A program made the translations under genes and the position numbers. A DNA stretch of 18,361 bases from Phycisphaerales bacterium (GTDB taxonomy: Bacteria > Planctomycetota > Phycisphaerae > Phycisphaerales > UBA1924): assembly GCA_029212425.1 (NCBI GenBank), contig JARGNC010000032.1:1-18361 (forward strand). The letters run 5' to 3'. The first letter of the stretch is position 1, and every line of letters starts with the position of its first letter. Shown one piece after another: positions 7,654 through 15,042 of this stretch. The notes beneath the pieces were generated by a model. It had not been told where the DNA came from, did no database searches, and worked only from the letters and a program-made list of their open reading frames with translations.

Positions 7654-8934
7654 TCAGAAGAGGAGTGAGAACTGGCCACGGATCATGAGATCGCTCTCGT
7701 AGGTAACGCCGCCAGCGATGGTGCTGCCAACGTAGCCAGTTGTGGCAACGTCAGAGAAACCGCGGGTGGTGAGGCCTGAGGTGTCGTCAAGACCGAATGC
7801 AACGTCCATTGAGAAGCGTGCAGCGTATGACTCAGGAACGAGGTAGTAGTTGAAACCAATGGTCAATGTCGAGTACGCATCGTCATCGGTTGCAGCGAGT
7901 GGAGTGATCGCAGCTGCGTCATCTTCGAGGATGATCATGTCGTAACGCGCGAACAGTTCGAACTGCTCGGTGAGGAACATGTTACCTTGGATGACGAGAC
8001 CGTCGTCAGTCTGGTCGACTGAGCCGCCAGCGATGAGGTCGTTGTCAACGTTGGTGCTCTGGTATGAAGCGAACACGCCCCAGCCGTCGCCTTCGTACTG
8101 ACCGTCAACGGTCCATGAAGTGACGGTTGCGGTGTCAACGGTGGTGCTTGTTGGGTTGGTGTCACCAGCTTGTGACCAGTGGAGACCAGCACCGACGCGG
8201 AAGCCGGTGTTGGAGCCTTGCCATGAAGCGAAGTCGTTGAACTGGTCCCAGTTGCCTGAGATCAACCAGTCGAGACGACCGGTGATGGAGATGTCTGACT
8301 CAGCACCTGAGTTGTAGAAGGTGTTTGCAGCGTTCGGGCCGTCCGAGAGGACTGCGGTGAACTTCCACTCGTCGTCCGAGTAGTTGAGTGCGATACCTTG
8401 GGTGTAACCAACATCGAAGAACGAGTTGGTGAGTGAACGCTCAACGCCTTGTGAGAACTCAGGAGCGACGTTTGATTCGAAGCTCAGTGGGTTCTTCATT
8501 TGACCGAAGAGGAATGTCCAGTTGTCATCGATGCCCCATGCTGCGTATGCGTCACGGAGGGTTGCACCACCAGCACCGGTACCACCAGCGTGGTTGAATG
8601 CACCACCGAAGTCGAACGAAACGTGACCGGTGATGTCGGTACCTTCAACTGCACCGCTCAAGCGAACTTGAGTACGTGGAGTCGAGAAGCCGACGGTTGT
8701 GTCGTTATCACCGAGGGTTGAACCGCCGACTTCGTCGACAGTGTTGTAGGTGTAACGGAACTGGGTGAAGATCTCAGCATCGATTGCTGAACCAGCTGAG
8801 CCGAGGAGGCTTGAGCGGGTGTTCGCGTCTGCACGCAGCTCAGCTGCGTATGCACGATCGATGTCGAGTCCTGATTGAGCAAGCGCCGAGCCGCTCATGG
8901 TAACCAATGCGATGGTTGTAATTGTCTTCTTCAT
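7654..8934 (-). CDS. OprO/OprP-like outer-membrane porin, copy 2 (probably major porin)
   Basis: This is a 426-residue predicted beta-barrel porin. The frame is open upstream to 9075, but the ATG at 8934 is right: GAAGGAG lies 8 nt upstream and the protein then begins with a classical signal peptide (MKKTITTIALVTMSGSALAQ, cut after ALA or AQ). The mature protein ends in FSLLF, a beta-barrel assembly signal. It is homologous along its length to the porin at 6180 but about 20 residues longer, mainly in loops. Codon choice differs from neighbours: CGT for Arg, GGT for Gly, GCT/GCA for Ala instead of the GCG common elsewhere, and C-ending codons for Asn and Thr. Such bias is typical of highly expressed genes. 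With a strong ribosome-binding site, own promoter and strong terminator, it is probably an abundant porin. Substrate specificity is not visible. Confidence 0.88.
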   Translation of the reverse strand: MKKTITTIALVTMSGSALAQSGLDIDRAYAAELRADANTRSSLLGSAGSAIDAEIFTQFRYTYNTVDEVGGSTLGDNDTTVGFSTPRTQVRLSGAVEGTDITGHVSFDFGGAFNHAGGTGAGGATLRDAYAAWGIDDNWTFLFGQMKNPLSFESNVAPEFSQGVERSLTNSFFDVGYTQGIALNYSDDEWKFTAVLSDGPNAANTFYNSGAESDISITGRLDWLISGNWDQFNDFASWQGSNTGFRVGAGLHWSQAGDTNPTSTTVDTATVTSWTVDGQYEGDGWGVFASYQSTNVDNDLIAGGSVDQTDDGLVIQGNMFLTEQFELFARYDMIILEDDAAAITPLAATDDDAYSTLTIGFNYYLVPESYAARFSMDVAFGLDDTSGLTTRGFSDVATTGYVGSTIAGGVTYESDLMIRGQFSLLF

Positions 8935-9021
8935 TTTCAGTGCTCCTTCTCGTTGGGCAGTGATTGGAAAATGTCTTCTTTGATTGGACGAACCGTATTC
9001 CGCACGGCTCGACTCTGACCG

Positions 9022-9059
9022 ATGATAGGCCAGACTAACCTTCGTGAAAATGATTATTC
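9022..9059 (-). promoter_or_regulatory. Candidate promoter of porin 2 with overlapping Fur-like box
   Basis: On the minus strand, TTTTCA (9050-9045, 4 of 6 to the -35) is followed after 17 bp by TATCAT (9027-9022, 5 of 6 to the -10). The leader would be about 80 nt. Overlapping the -35 is an imperfect 7-1-7 palindrome on the plus strand, TGAAAAT-G-ATTATTC (9045-9059), matching 11 of 14 positions of the Fur consensus TGATAAT-N-ATTATCA. This is a pattern match by eye, not a scored motif. Confidence 0.4.
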
Positions 9060-9075
9060 GACCTTTTGTTGGCAC

Positions 9076-9381
9076 TAACTATTGAATTAACGCTCCCATT
9101 CCCAAAAAACTTTCATAAACCCTCCTAACCGCTCAAAAACGCCACTCATGGCGCAACTCTCGCGTACGAGAATTCTTGCAGAACTCCCCCAATACCCTAC
9201 CTTGCCCCAAACAAACATACCCCGCAAGACTCACGATTCCCGCTCAAAGTCTTCAATCTGGCCACCAACCGCCTTATCACATTGTTTGGATTTGATGAAC
9301 TCTCAACTGGTTCCCATATGAGTTCAAACGCGCTCACTACGATTTGTGTGATCGCAGTTCGCAACCTTTCCGGAGCGCTCC
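9076..9381. other. Intergenic region between porin 2 and phoB, with inverted repeat
   Basis: The gap between the porin 2 start (8934) and the phoB start (9382) is 447 bp. The porin-proximal part holds that gene's leader and promoter. The rest has no convincing ORF on either strand. It contains an inverted repeat TGAACTC (9296-9302) / GAGTTCA (9320-9326) with a 17-nt spacer, 56 bp before phoB, which could be an operator or an mRNA hairpin. A small palindrome TCTCGCGTACGAGA is at about 9158-9171. I see no clear -35/-10 pair for phoB and no recognisable Pho box. Confidence 0.4.
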
Positions 9382-10104
9382 ATGACAAGCACCGCATCTG
9401 AATCATCAACACTCGCTGATCCATTGCAAATCCTGATCGTTGATGACGAATCGGATATCCGTGAACTGATCGAATACAACCTTGAGCAGAGTGGACACAC
9501 TGTGTTTACTGCAGGGGATGGGATCGCGGCACTCGAGATTGCACAATCAAAGATGCCTGATGTCATTGTGCTTGATGTCATGATGCCTGGACTCAACGGC
9601 ATCGAAGTCGCAAAGCGACTACGAGGAGAGTCTCAAACAAGCTCCATCCCGATCATCATGCTCACCGCAAAGACTCAAGAATCCCATGAACTCGAGGGCT
9701 TGAACGCTGGCGCGGATGATTACATTTCCAAGCCATTCTCGATGCCGATCCTCATCGCACGGATTGCATCGCTTGCGCGTCGATCAAAGATGGACACCGC
9801 GACCGGCTCATCACTCACACTCGGTCCGATTTCAATCAACCTCAATGAACACCAAGTCAGCGTCGATGGGAATCATGTGCAGCTCACGATCACCGAGTTC
9901 CGATTGCTTGCAACACTCGCACAATCCAAAGGCAAAGTCCTCTCGCGTGCTGAGTTGATCAGCAGAGCGATCGGGCCTGCGGTGACCGTGACCCCTCGGA
10001 CAGTCGATGTTCACATCACCGCACTCCGCAAGAAACTCGGAGATCACGCCTCGCTCATTTCAACCGTCCGAGCGGTGGGTTACCGAGCCGACGACCCGTC
10101 ATGA
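9382..10104 (+). CDS. phoB: OmpR/PhoB-family response regulator
   Basis: This is a cytosolic two-component transcription regulator of 240 residues. The receiver domain (about 16-132) has the acidic pair D21/D22, phospho-acceptor D65 (LDVMMPG), T95 and K117 (KPF). A winged-helix DNA-binding domain (about 143-236) follows, with the RTVDVHITALRKKLG recognition region and the final wing VGYR. Length and features match PhoB/PhoP-type regulators. GGAG stands 6 nt before the ATG. The gene is 83 bp upstream of a PhoR-like kinase, its likely partner, and is divergent from two OprP-like porins. The PhoB name rests on the PhoR-like partner and porin context; the family alone would also allow other OmpR-type regulators. 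Confidence 0.85.
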   Translation: MTSTASESSTLADPLQILIVDDESDIRELIEYNLEQSGHTVFTAGDGIAALEIAQSKMPDVIVLDVMMPGLNGIEVAKRLRGESQTSSIPIIMLTAKTQESHELEGLNAGADDYISKPFSMPILIARIASLARRSKMDTATGSSLTLGPISINLNEHQVSVDGNHVQLTITEFRLLATLAQSKGKVLSRAELISRAIGPAVTVTPRTVDVHITALRKKLGDHASLISTVRAVGYRADDPS

Positions 10105-10167
10105 ACTCCTTGGAGCTGAACAAGCCCCCCTCCGAAATCCAAGCACGCCAGATAGATTTCGTTGCCC

Positions 10168-10190
10168 CTGAGTCTATATATAGATAGATG
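10168..10190 (+). promoter_or_regulatory. AT-rich element abutting the phoR start, copy 1
   Basis: CTGAG followed by the palindrome TCTATATATAGA (10173-10184) and then TAGATG runs straight into the phoR ATG (10188-10190). It recurs, minus one TATA unit and with one substitution, at 11746-11764 ahead of the next gene. No Shine-Dalgarno sequence fits before the ATG. TATATA placed 8-12 nt before the ATG could be a -10 element producing a leaderless mRNA. Function is inferred only. Confidence 0.4.
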
Positions 10191-11570
10191 GAATCCAGTC
10201 GCAAGAACCCGATCGCCCAAAAGACCACTGCAGAGCCGGGAGAACTGCTGACGGCGTTGGGTGCGAACCAGCCCCGCTATAACCCTGCTCTCTGGACGCT
10301 CCCGGCATCAATCCTCCTCGGATCAATCATTGTCGGCGCGTTCTCGCCTTGGTTCCTCGTCATCTCGATCGGCGCCCTCGTCTGGCTCGCAGCAATCCAT
10401 CGCTCGAACACGGATCAGCTCCGGACTTACAAAGAGAATCAAAGACAGTTCGCCCGATCGATCCAGAGCACGACATCATTGACGGCACTGCTCGGCTCGA
10501 TCCTCGATTCGGCAGATGTCCCCATTGTCGCGACTGATCAGCACGGATCCATCATCCGCGTAAACAGAGCATCTCAAAAAGTGCTTGGCTCAGGACGCAT
10601 GCTCCTCGGAGAGCATTTCGAATCGCTGATCACCCAGCGTGCCGTTCAAGAGATTGAGGAGCTCGCGCGAACAGGAGAATCCGCGCACGCTCGGCTCACA
10701 CTCCCGGTCGGCGGAGACATGAGGGTGTTCGATGTCGTCGCGGAACCAATCGCAAGCACGCGCGGCGCCGTCTGCACCTTTACGGACATTACTGAACTCA
10801 CCCGATCCGCAACGCTCAAAGCGGACTTTGCAGCGAATGCGAGCCATGAACTCAGGACCCCTATCGCTTCGATTCTCGGCGCGATCCAAACACTCGAAGG
10901 CCCAGCTCGGAATGACGAACGGATGTCGCAACGCTTGATTACCATGATCTCATCCAATGCGACGCGATTGGATCTGCTCGTCAAAGACCTGCTTGATCTC
11001 TCGAAGCTTGAATCCACACTGATCCCGACTGTGCTGACCGAGATCGATCTGCACGAGATGTTTGAACGAACCTCCGCACCGTTTGCGACGGTCTGCGAGC
11101 GTCGGTCGCTGACGATCGAGACCAAGATCATGATGGAGGAACCGATCATGGTCTCGGACGATTCACTCCTCGAACTCATCCTCAGGAATCTGATCGGGAA
11201 CGCCGCGAAGTTTTCTCATGAGGGTACGACCATCTCGATCCATGCCGAGCCAATTGTGATGGGTGTTGATCCCGATGCCCCACCGCCGGAAGGGATGGAT
11301 CACACAAGCGGCATTCGGCTCAGCGTGCGTGATCGAGGAATCGGCATCCCGCTCTCACATCAGACCAGAATCTTCGAACGCTTCTACCAGGTCGACGAAG
11401 CGAGGGACGGATCCGCGGCTCGACGAGGAACGGGATTGGGTCTTGCGATTGTGAAACATGCCGCGCGAACACTCGGTGGCACCATCCGCGTCAGCAGCAT
11501 CCACAGACAAGGGACCACAATGATCGTTGAACTCCCTTGCTGTGTCCCGGAATCGTCGATCTCTGGTTAA
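10188..11570 (+). CDS. phoR: PhoR-like sensor histidine kinase
   Basis: This is an inner-membrane kinase of 460 residues, likely phosphorylating the adjacent PhoB-like regulator. Two closely spaced helices (about 36-52 and 55-70) leave almost no periplasmic loop, as in PhoR-type kinases that sense through other membrane proteins. A PAS domain spans about 98-205. The HisKA domain has H220 in ASHELRTP. The ATPase domain has N338 in the N box (NLIGNAAKF), the G1 box DRGIGIP (382-388), the F box FERFY (396-400) and the G2 box GTGLGL (414-419). A proline-rich, acidic insertion (about 360-374) separates the N and G1 boxes. All catalytic residues are present. The start has no ribosome-binding site and sits on the AT-rich element, so leaderless translation or a later start is possible. 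PhoU and Pst, usual partners, are not in the window. Confidence 0.87.
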   Translation: MESSRKNPIAQKTTAEPGELLTALGANQPRYNPALWTLPASILLGSIIVGAFSPWFLVISIGALVWLAAIHRSNTDQLRTYKENQRQFARSIQSTTSLTALLGSILDSADVPIVATDQHGSIIRVNRASQKVLGSGRMLLGEHFESLITQRAVQEIEELARTGESAHARLTLPVGGDMRVFDVVAEPIASTRGAVCTFTDITELTRSATLKADFAANASHELRTPIASILGAIQTLEGPARNDERMSQRLITMISSNATRLDLLVKDLLDLSKLESTLIPTVLTEIDLHEMFERTSAPFATVCERRSLTIETKIMMEEPIMVSDDSLLELILRNLIGNAAKFSHEGTTISIHAEPIVMGVDPDAPPPEGMDHTSGIRLSVRDRGIGIPLSHQTRIFERFYQVDEARDGSAARRGTGLGLAIVKHAARTLGGTIRVSSIHRQGTTMIVELPCCVPESSISG

Positions 11571-11663
11571 AAATCGACCATTCCATTTCTTCCCATATTG
11601 CGTCCGGTGTCGGGGCAATTCTGCGATCTTCGCCATCGAACCGGATTCAGGCTTACAATACCT

Positions 11664-11690
11664 CTCCATCAAATGGAGCGGGATGCTCCA
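11664..11690 (+). promoter_or_regulatory. Two mutually exclusive hairpins upstream of the HD phosphodiesterase gene
   Basis: CTCCAT (11664-11669) can pair with ATGGAG (11673-11678) across a CAA loop. TGGAGC (11674-11679) can instead pair with GCTCCA (11685-11690) across GGGAT. The central arm is shared, so only one stem can form at a time, a layout like an attenuator or translational switch. No U-tract follows either stem. The surrounding 237-bp gap (11571-11807) has no other gene that I can support. Confidence 0.3.
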
Positions 11691-11745
11691 AATGTTGAAG
11701 TTGACACAGTTCTCGGACCACAGTCGCGTCCCGATCCGCCCGATA

Positions 11746-11764
11746 CTGACTCTATAGATAGATG
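11746..11764 (+). promoter_or_regulatory. AT-rich element, copy 2
   Basis: CTGACTCTATAGATAGATG (11746-11764) matches the element at the phoR start: one substitution (G to C) and lack of one TATA. Here it lies 44 bp before the start of the HD phosphodiesterase gene, and its ATG would open only a 52-codon frame overlapping that gene (11762-11920) that does not look like a real protein. TATAGA could act as a -10 element. Confidence 0.4.
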
Positions 11765-11807
11765 AGGGCATGGCTTGCCCACCAGCACTGCAGGCTGACA
11801 AATCACA

Positions 11808-14249
11808 ATGGCGAAAGACCAAAGCAAGACATCAACAAAGAGCGGGAGCAAATCGGGCAGCAAGTCCAGCTCCAAGAACGGCAACACCGCAAGGCGGTCG
11901 ACCGTTCGCGTGTCGAGTAAGTCGATCCGCCAGCAAATCGCGGATCTCATCTCCTCACCCAATCTGTTCTGGGGAACTGTCGTACTCATCGCGTTTGTCA
12001 TTGCGGTTGGTTCGGTCACCAACTGGACACGCGGGCAGCTCTTGGTCTCTGTTGGTCAAGTGATGGAAGAAACACGGACATCACGCGTTGAGTTCAATAC
12101 CGAGGATGTCCAGCAAACACAGATGCATCAACAAGCGGCGAGACTCAATGTCCCTCGCATCCACAACGCGGACCTGCCTGTCCTTGAGGAACTCCGTGCA
12201 TCGCTCGCGAATCTCCCACGCACGCTCGGAGGGGTCGCGACGCTAGATGAGGTTGACCGCGAGATCCGCGTCCGCTTCGGATTGACTGAGGAATCGTTCA
12301 CAACCCTCCGCGAAACCGCATCGCAAGAAGCGAGTCTCAAACTCTGGACGGATCAGGTCAACACCCTCGACGAGATCCTGCGGAGGCGCCCGCTCCTCGA
12401 TCGACAGACTTGGCAGCGCGCCACGCAAGAGGGGCTCAACACCCAGATCGAGCTCCGCTTTGGGACTCCTGAAGAACACATCCAACCTCCGGTACGGATC
12501 AGCCGGGAAGATGCGATCAACATGGACAACGCGGATCAACGCAAAGCGGAGATCGAGCGGATGATCCGGATCGCTGGGTTCGTGAGCCCTGTCGATGAGG
12601 TCGTGCTCAATCGCTTGAACTACCAGACTCGACCAACATTTTCGTTCGACGAATCGGTGACCGCAGCGATGCAAGAAGCCGCGGCGGGGCGTGTGCAACC
12701 TGTTCGCAGATCCATCACTGTCGGACAACGGATCTACGCGCGTGGAGATGTGCTTGAACAAGCCCCCTACGAACTGGCCAAAACAGAGATCAAGCAGTTT
12801 GCCAAGCAAGGCAGCATCATGCGCCGCGCGCTCAAGTTCCTGTCAGTGTACGGGCTCATCGCGATGCTCGGGATTATCCTTGCGGGATACATCTCGATGT
12901 ACAGTCCGAAGATCGCAACCCGTCCCGCTCGCACGCGTTGGCTTGCCGCGATGATCGCGACGAGCGTGTTCGCGGCGTGCGTGCTCAGTGTGTTTGATCC
13001 AAGACTGATCTGGATGGCATCGATCACCCCGGTGATCCTCGTCGCGATCTTGGTGTGCATCGCATACGACCAACGGACTGCCCTCGCGGTCTGCGGCATC
13101 ACCGCGATCCTTGTTGGGTTCGCGCTCAAAATGCATATGGGGATGTTCGTGCTCATGCTTGTTGGATCTGCGTGCGCGATCGCCCAACTCCGTGAGATCC
13201 GCGACCGAAGAACACTCATCCGAATGTCGATTGTGATCGCGGCGCTGCTCACGGTCGTCGCGGTGTTTGATCGATTGATCTCACTACCGACCGTTGGAGT
13301 GGGCGGCTCAGAAATCATGCTCCCGCTTGTTGGCGCTTCGGTTCAAGCAGGAATCTCCGGCTTGCTCGCAGGCGGGATCGCACTGTTTATTCTGCCGTTT
13401 ATCGAACGCGTGTTTGATATCTCGACCGGGATGACGCTCATCGAACTGCGAGACCCCAAGCAGCCGCTCCTCCGCGAGCTTCAACAGCGTGCGCCGGGGA
13501 CCTACAACCATTCGCTCAATGTCGCGTCCATCGCTGAATCCGCAGCGGAATCCATCGGCGCGGACGCCCTGCTCACCTATGTCGGATGCTTGTACCATGA
13601 CATCGGGAAGATGAACAAGCCGGATTACTTCATCGAGAACCAGTCCGGCGGACCCAACAAACACGACAAACTCAACCCCGCAATGTCGCTGCTGGTGATC
13701 GTCGGGCATGTCAAAGACGGCGTCGAGATGGCACGCGAGAATGGGCTCCCAAAATCGCTCCACCACTTCATTGATGCGCACCACGGGACAACTCTGGTCG
13801 AATACTTCTACCGCCGCGCCAAAGAGCAAGCAGCGAAGACCGACGAGGCGCGGAGCATCGAGCAGATCCTTGCTGACAACGCAGAGGAACAACTCCCAGA
13901 CGAAGTCGATTATCGTTATCCAGGCCCGAAGCCGCAGACCAAGGAAGTCGCGATCGTGATGCTTTCCGATGCGATCGAGAGCGCGACGCGGACACTCTCT
14001 GAACCCACCCCATCACGCATCGATGCGTTGGTGCGAAGTCTTGCAAACAAGCGTCTGATGGACGGCCAGTTTGATGAATGCGACCTGACTTTCCGAGAAC
14101 TCAAAACGATCTGTGATTCGATCTCCAAGACCGTCGCGAGCATCTATCACGGACGCATCCGGTATTCCGCGGACGCAGACGAATCCAAACGCGGCACAGA
14201 CTCCGGGAAGCAAAGCAAAGCATCCGAAAAGCCTGACAAGTCTGCATAA
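11808..14249 (+). CDS. PgpH-like 7TM-HD membrane phosphodiesterase (probable c-di-AMP hydrolase)
   Basis: This is an inner-membrane HD-domain phosphodiesterase of 813 residues. Order of parts: a Ser/Lys/Gly-rich basic tail (1-38), one helix (about 45-65), an extracytoplasmic 7TMR-HDED-type domain (about 70-335), a run of six to seven helices (about 344-540), then an HD domain. Metal and catalytic residues include H568 (GTYNHS), H597/D598 (YHDIGK) and the later FIDAHHGTTLVEYFY, with FIENQSGGPNKHDKLNP between; this signature is that of PgpH, known to degrade c-di-AMP in Firmicutes. Activity in this organism is inferred. The C-terminal tail is Lys/Ser-rich. The ATG at 11808 is supported by the tail being in frame and the lack of better starts, though the ribosome-binding site is weak (CAGG). 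The usual neighbour ybeY is absent. It converges with the small membrane gene, 14 bp apart. Confidence 0.9.
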   Translation: MAKDQSKTSTKSGSKSGSKSSSKNGNTARRSTVRVSSKSIRQQIADLISSPNLFWGTVVLIAFVIAVGSVTNWTRGQLLVSVGQVMEETRTSRVEFNTEDVQQTQMHQQAARLNVPRIHNADLPVLEELRASLANLPRTLGGVATLDEVDREIRVRFGLTEESFTTLRETASQEASLKLWTDQVNTLDEILRRRPLLDRQTWQRATQEGLNTQIELRFGTPEEHIQPPVRISREDAINMDNADQRKAEIERMIRIAGFVSPVDEVVLNRLNYQTRPTFSFDESVTAAMQEAAAGRVQPVRRSITVGQRIYARGDVLEQAPYELAKTEIKQFAKQGSIMRRALKFLSVYGLIAMLGIILAGYISMYSPKIATRPARTRWLAAMIATSVFAACVLSVFDPRLIWMASITPVILVAILVCIAYDQRTALAVCGITAILVGFALKMHMGMFVLMLVGSACAIAQLREIRDRRTLIRMSIVIAALLTVVAVFDRLISLPTVGVGGSEIMLPLVGASVQAGISGLLAGGIALFILPFIERVFDISTGMTLIELRDPKQPLLRELQQRAPGTYNHSLNVASIAESAAESIGADALLTYVGCLYHDIGKMNKPDYFIENQSGGPNKHDKLNPAMSLLVIVGHVKDGVEMARENGLPKSLHHFIDAHHGTTLVEYFYRRAKEQAAKTDEARSIEQILADNAEEQLPDEVDYRYPGPKPQTKEVAIVMLSDAIESATRTLSEPTPSRIDALVRSLANKRLMDGQFDECDLTFRELKTICDSISKTVASIYHGRIRYSADADESKRGTDSGKQSKASEKPDKSA

Positions 14250-14263
14250 GCGATCCTGCCGCT

Positions 14264-14419
14264 TTACTTCTTGCGCTTCTTCGCTTGGTTGTGGGTGTTG
14301 CCCTTCATCTTGCCGGACTTCTTCTTGGTGTTCATTTCAGTGAACATCGCGATGACGCTCACGATGGTGAAAATCACGACGATACCCAACACAATCAAGA
14401 GGACGACATTCAGCGACAT
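14264..14419 (-). CDS. Small single-pass membrane protein, 51 residues
   Basis: I do not recognise a family. The protein is a hydrophobic helix (residues about 4-27, MSLNVVLLIVLGIVV...) followed by a very basic tail with KKKSGKMKG and ending KKRKK, so the C-terminus should be cytosolic and could contact nucleic acid, lipid headgroups or the ribosome. The frame is open up to 14545, but GGAAGGA 5-6 nt before the ATG at 14419 decides the start. It lies 59 bp downstream of the DinB-family gene on the same strand and may be cotranscribed with it. The stop is 14 bp from that of the HD phosphodiesterase. The ribosome-binding site and the clean helix argue it is a real gene; the length makes this less than certain. 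Confidence 0.7.
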   Translation of the reverse strand: MSLNVVLLIVLGIVVIFTIVSVIAMFTEMNTKKKSGKMKGNTHNQAKKRKK

Positions 14420-14478
14420 AGGGATTCCTTCCGCGACCAGTATACCAGAAATCTGATCCGCGCCAAGTGCGCCAGAAG

Positions 14479-15042
14479 TCATTCGCCCATGAGTTTCTGG
14501 TTGAATGCCTTGGTCCCACCCGGTGCGATCGTGAACCATTTCCATTGGTCGGTCCCGACAAGCTGCCTTGCGATGATGTTGATCTGTCCGATGTGGAAGC
14601 TGTAGTGGTCAATCGCGCGAGCGATTGCCGCGTGGACTGGGTGATCGACCTTGCGGATGGTCACGATTTTCGAGATGTCATCCGCAACCAATGAATCGAG
14701 CGTACCAAAGAGTGTCCCCCACCCTCGCTCCCATCGCGCCATGATCCGGGTACGCTCCTCAGTTGTGTGCTGCGAAGGCGCGGCAAACTCCGAATCTCGA
14801 TCTCGATTCGCTTTCTCGCCGTCGGTGGTGAGGAAGTCCGTCCATCGGCTCATCGCGTTCCCCGCGATGTGGTTCGCGATGATCGCGCACGAGTTGAGCC
14901 CCGGCGCGAGGATCGCGAAGAACTGTTCGTCATTAAGCTGATTGAACGCGTGCTCGCCGAACGATTTCTGGCGTTCGAAAACTTGTTTCCAAACAGAAAT
15001 GGAGTCGCTCGGGATCGGTTTTGTGTACTGCGAGTTGCTCAT
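14479..15042 (-). CDS. DinB-superfamily protein (DUF1572-like)
   Basis: This is a cytosolic four-helix-bundle protein of 187 residues in the DinB/YfiT superfamily, closest by eye to DUF1572 (HIAGNAMSRWTDFLTTDGEK then NRDSEF). The three metal-binding histidines expected of the fold are visible: H58, H146 and H150 (DHYSFHIGQI). Superfamily members act as metal-dependent thiol transferases or hydrolases; the substrate here is unknown. The ATG overlaps the stop of the upstream dihydrouridine synthase (ATGA), and there is no separate ribosome-binding site, so translation is probably coupled. Functional linkage between the two is not evident from family knowledge. Confidence 0.87.
   Translation of the reverse strand: MSNSQYTKPIPSDSISVWKQVFERQKSFGEHAFNQLNDEQFFAILAPGLNSCAIIANHIAGNAMSRWTDFLTTDGEKANRDRDSEFAAPSQHTTEERTRIMARWERGWGTLFGTLDSLVADDISKIVTIRKVDHPVHAAIARAIDHYSFHIGQINIIARQLVGTDQWKWFTIAPGGTKAFNQKLMGE

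Noticed and set aside
7392..9381. Pho boxes upstream of the porins or the phoB-like gene
   Set aside because: I found isolated TGTCA-like hexamers but no pair with the 11-bp spacing of a PhoB site.
11762..11920. 52-codon frame beginning at the ATG of the second AT-rich element
   Set aside because: It overlaps the phosphodiesterase start out of frame and its composition is that of a shifted Ser/Lys/Gly-rich region.
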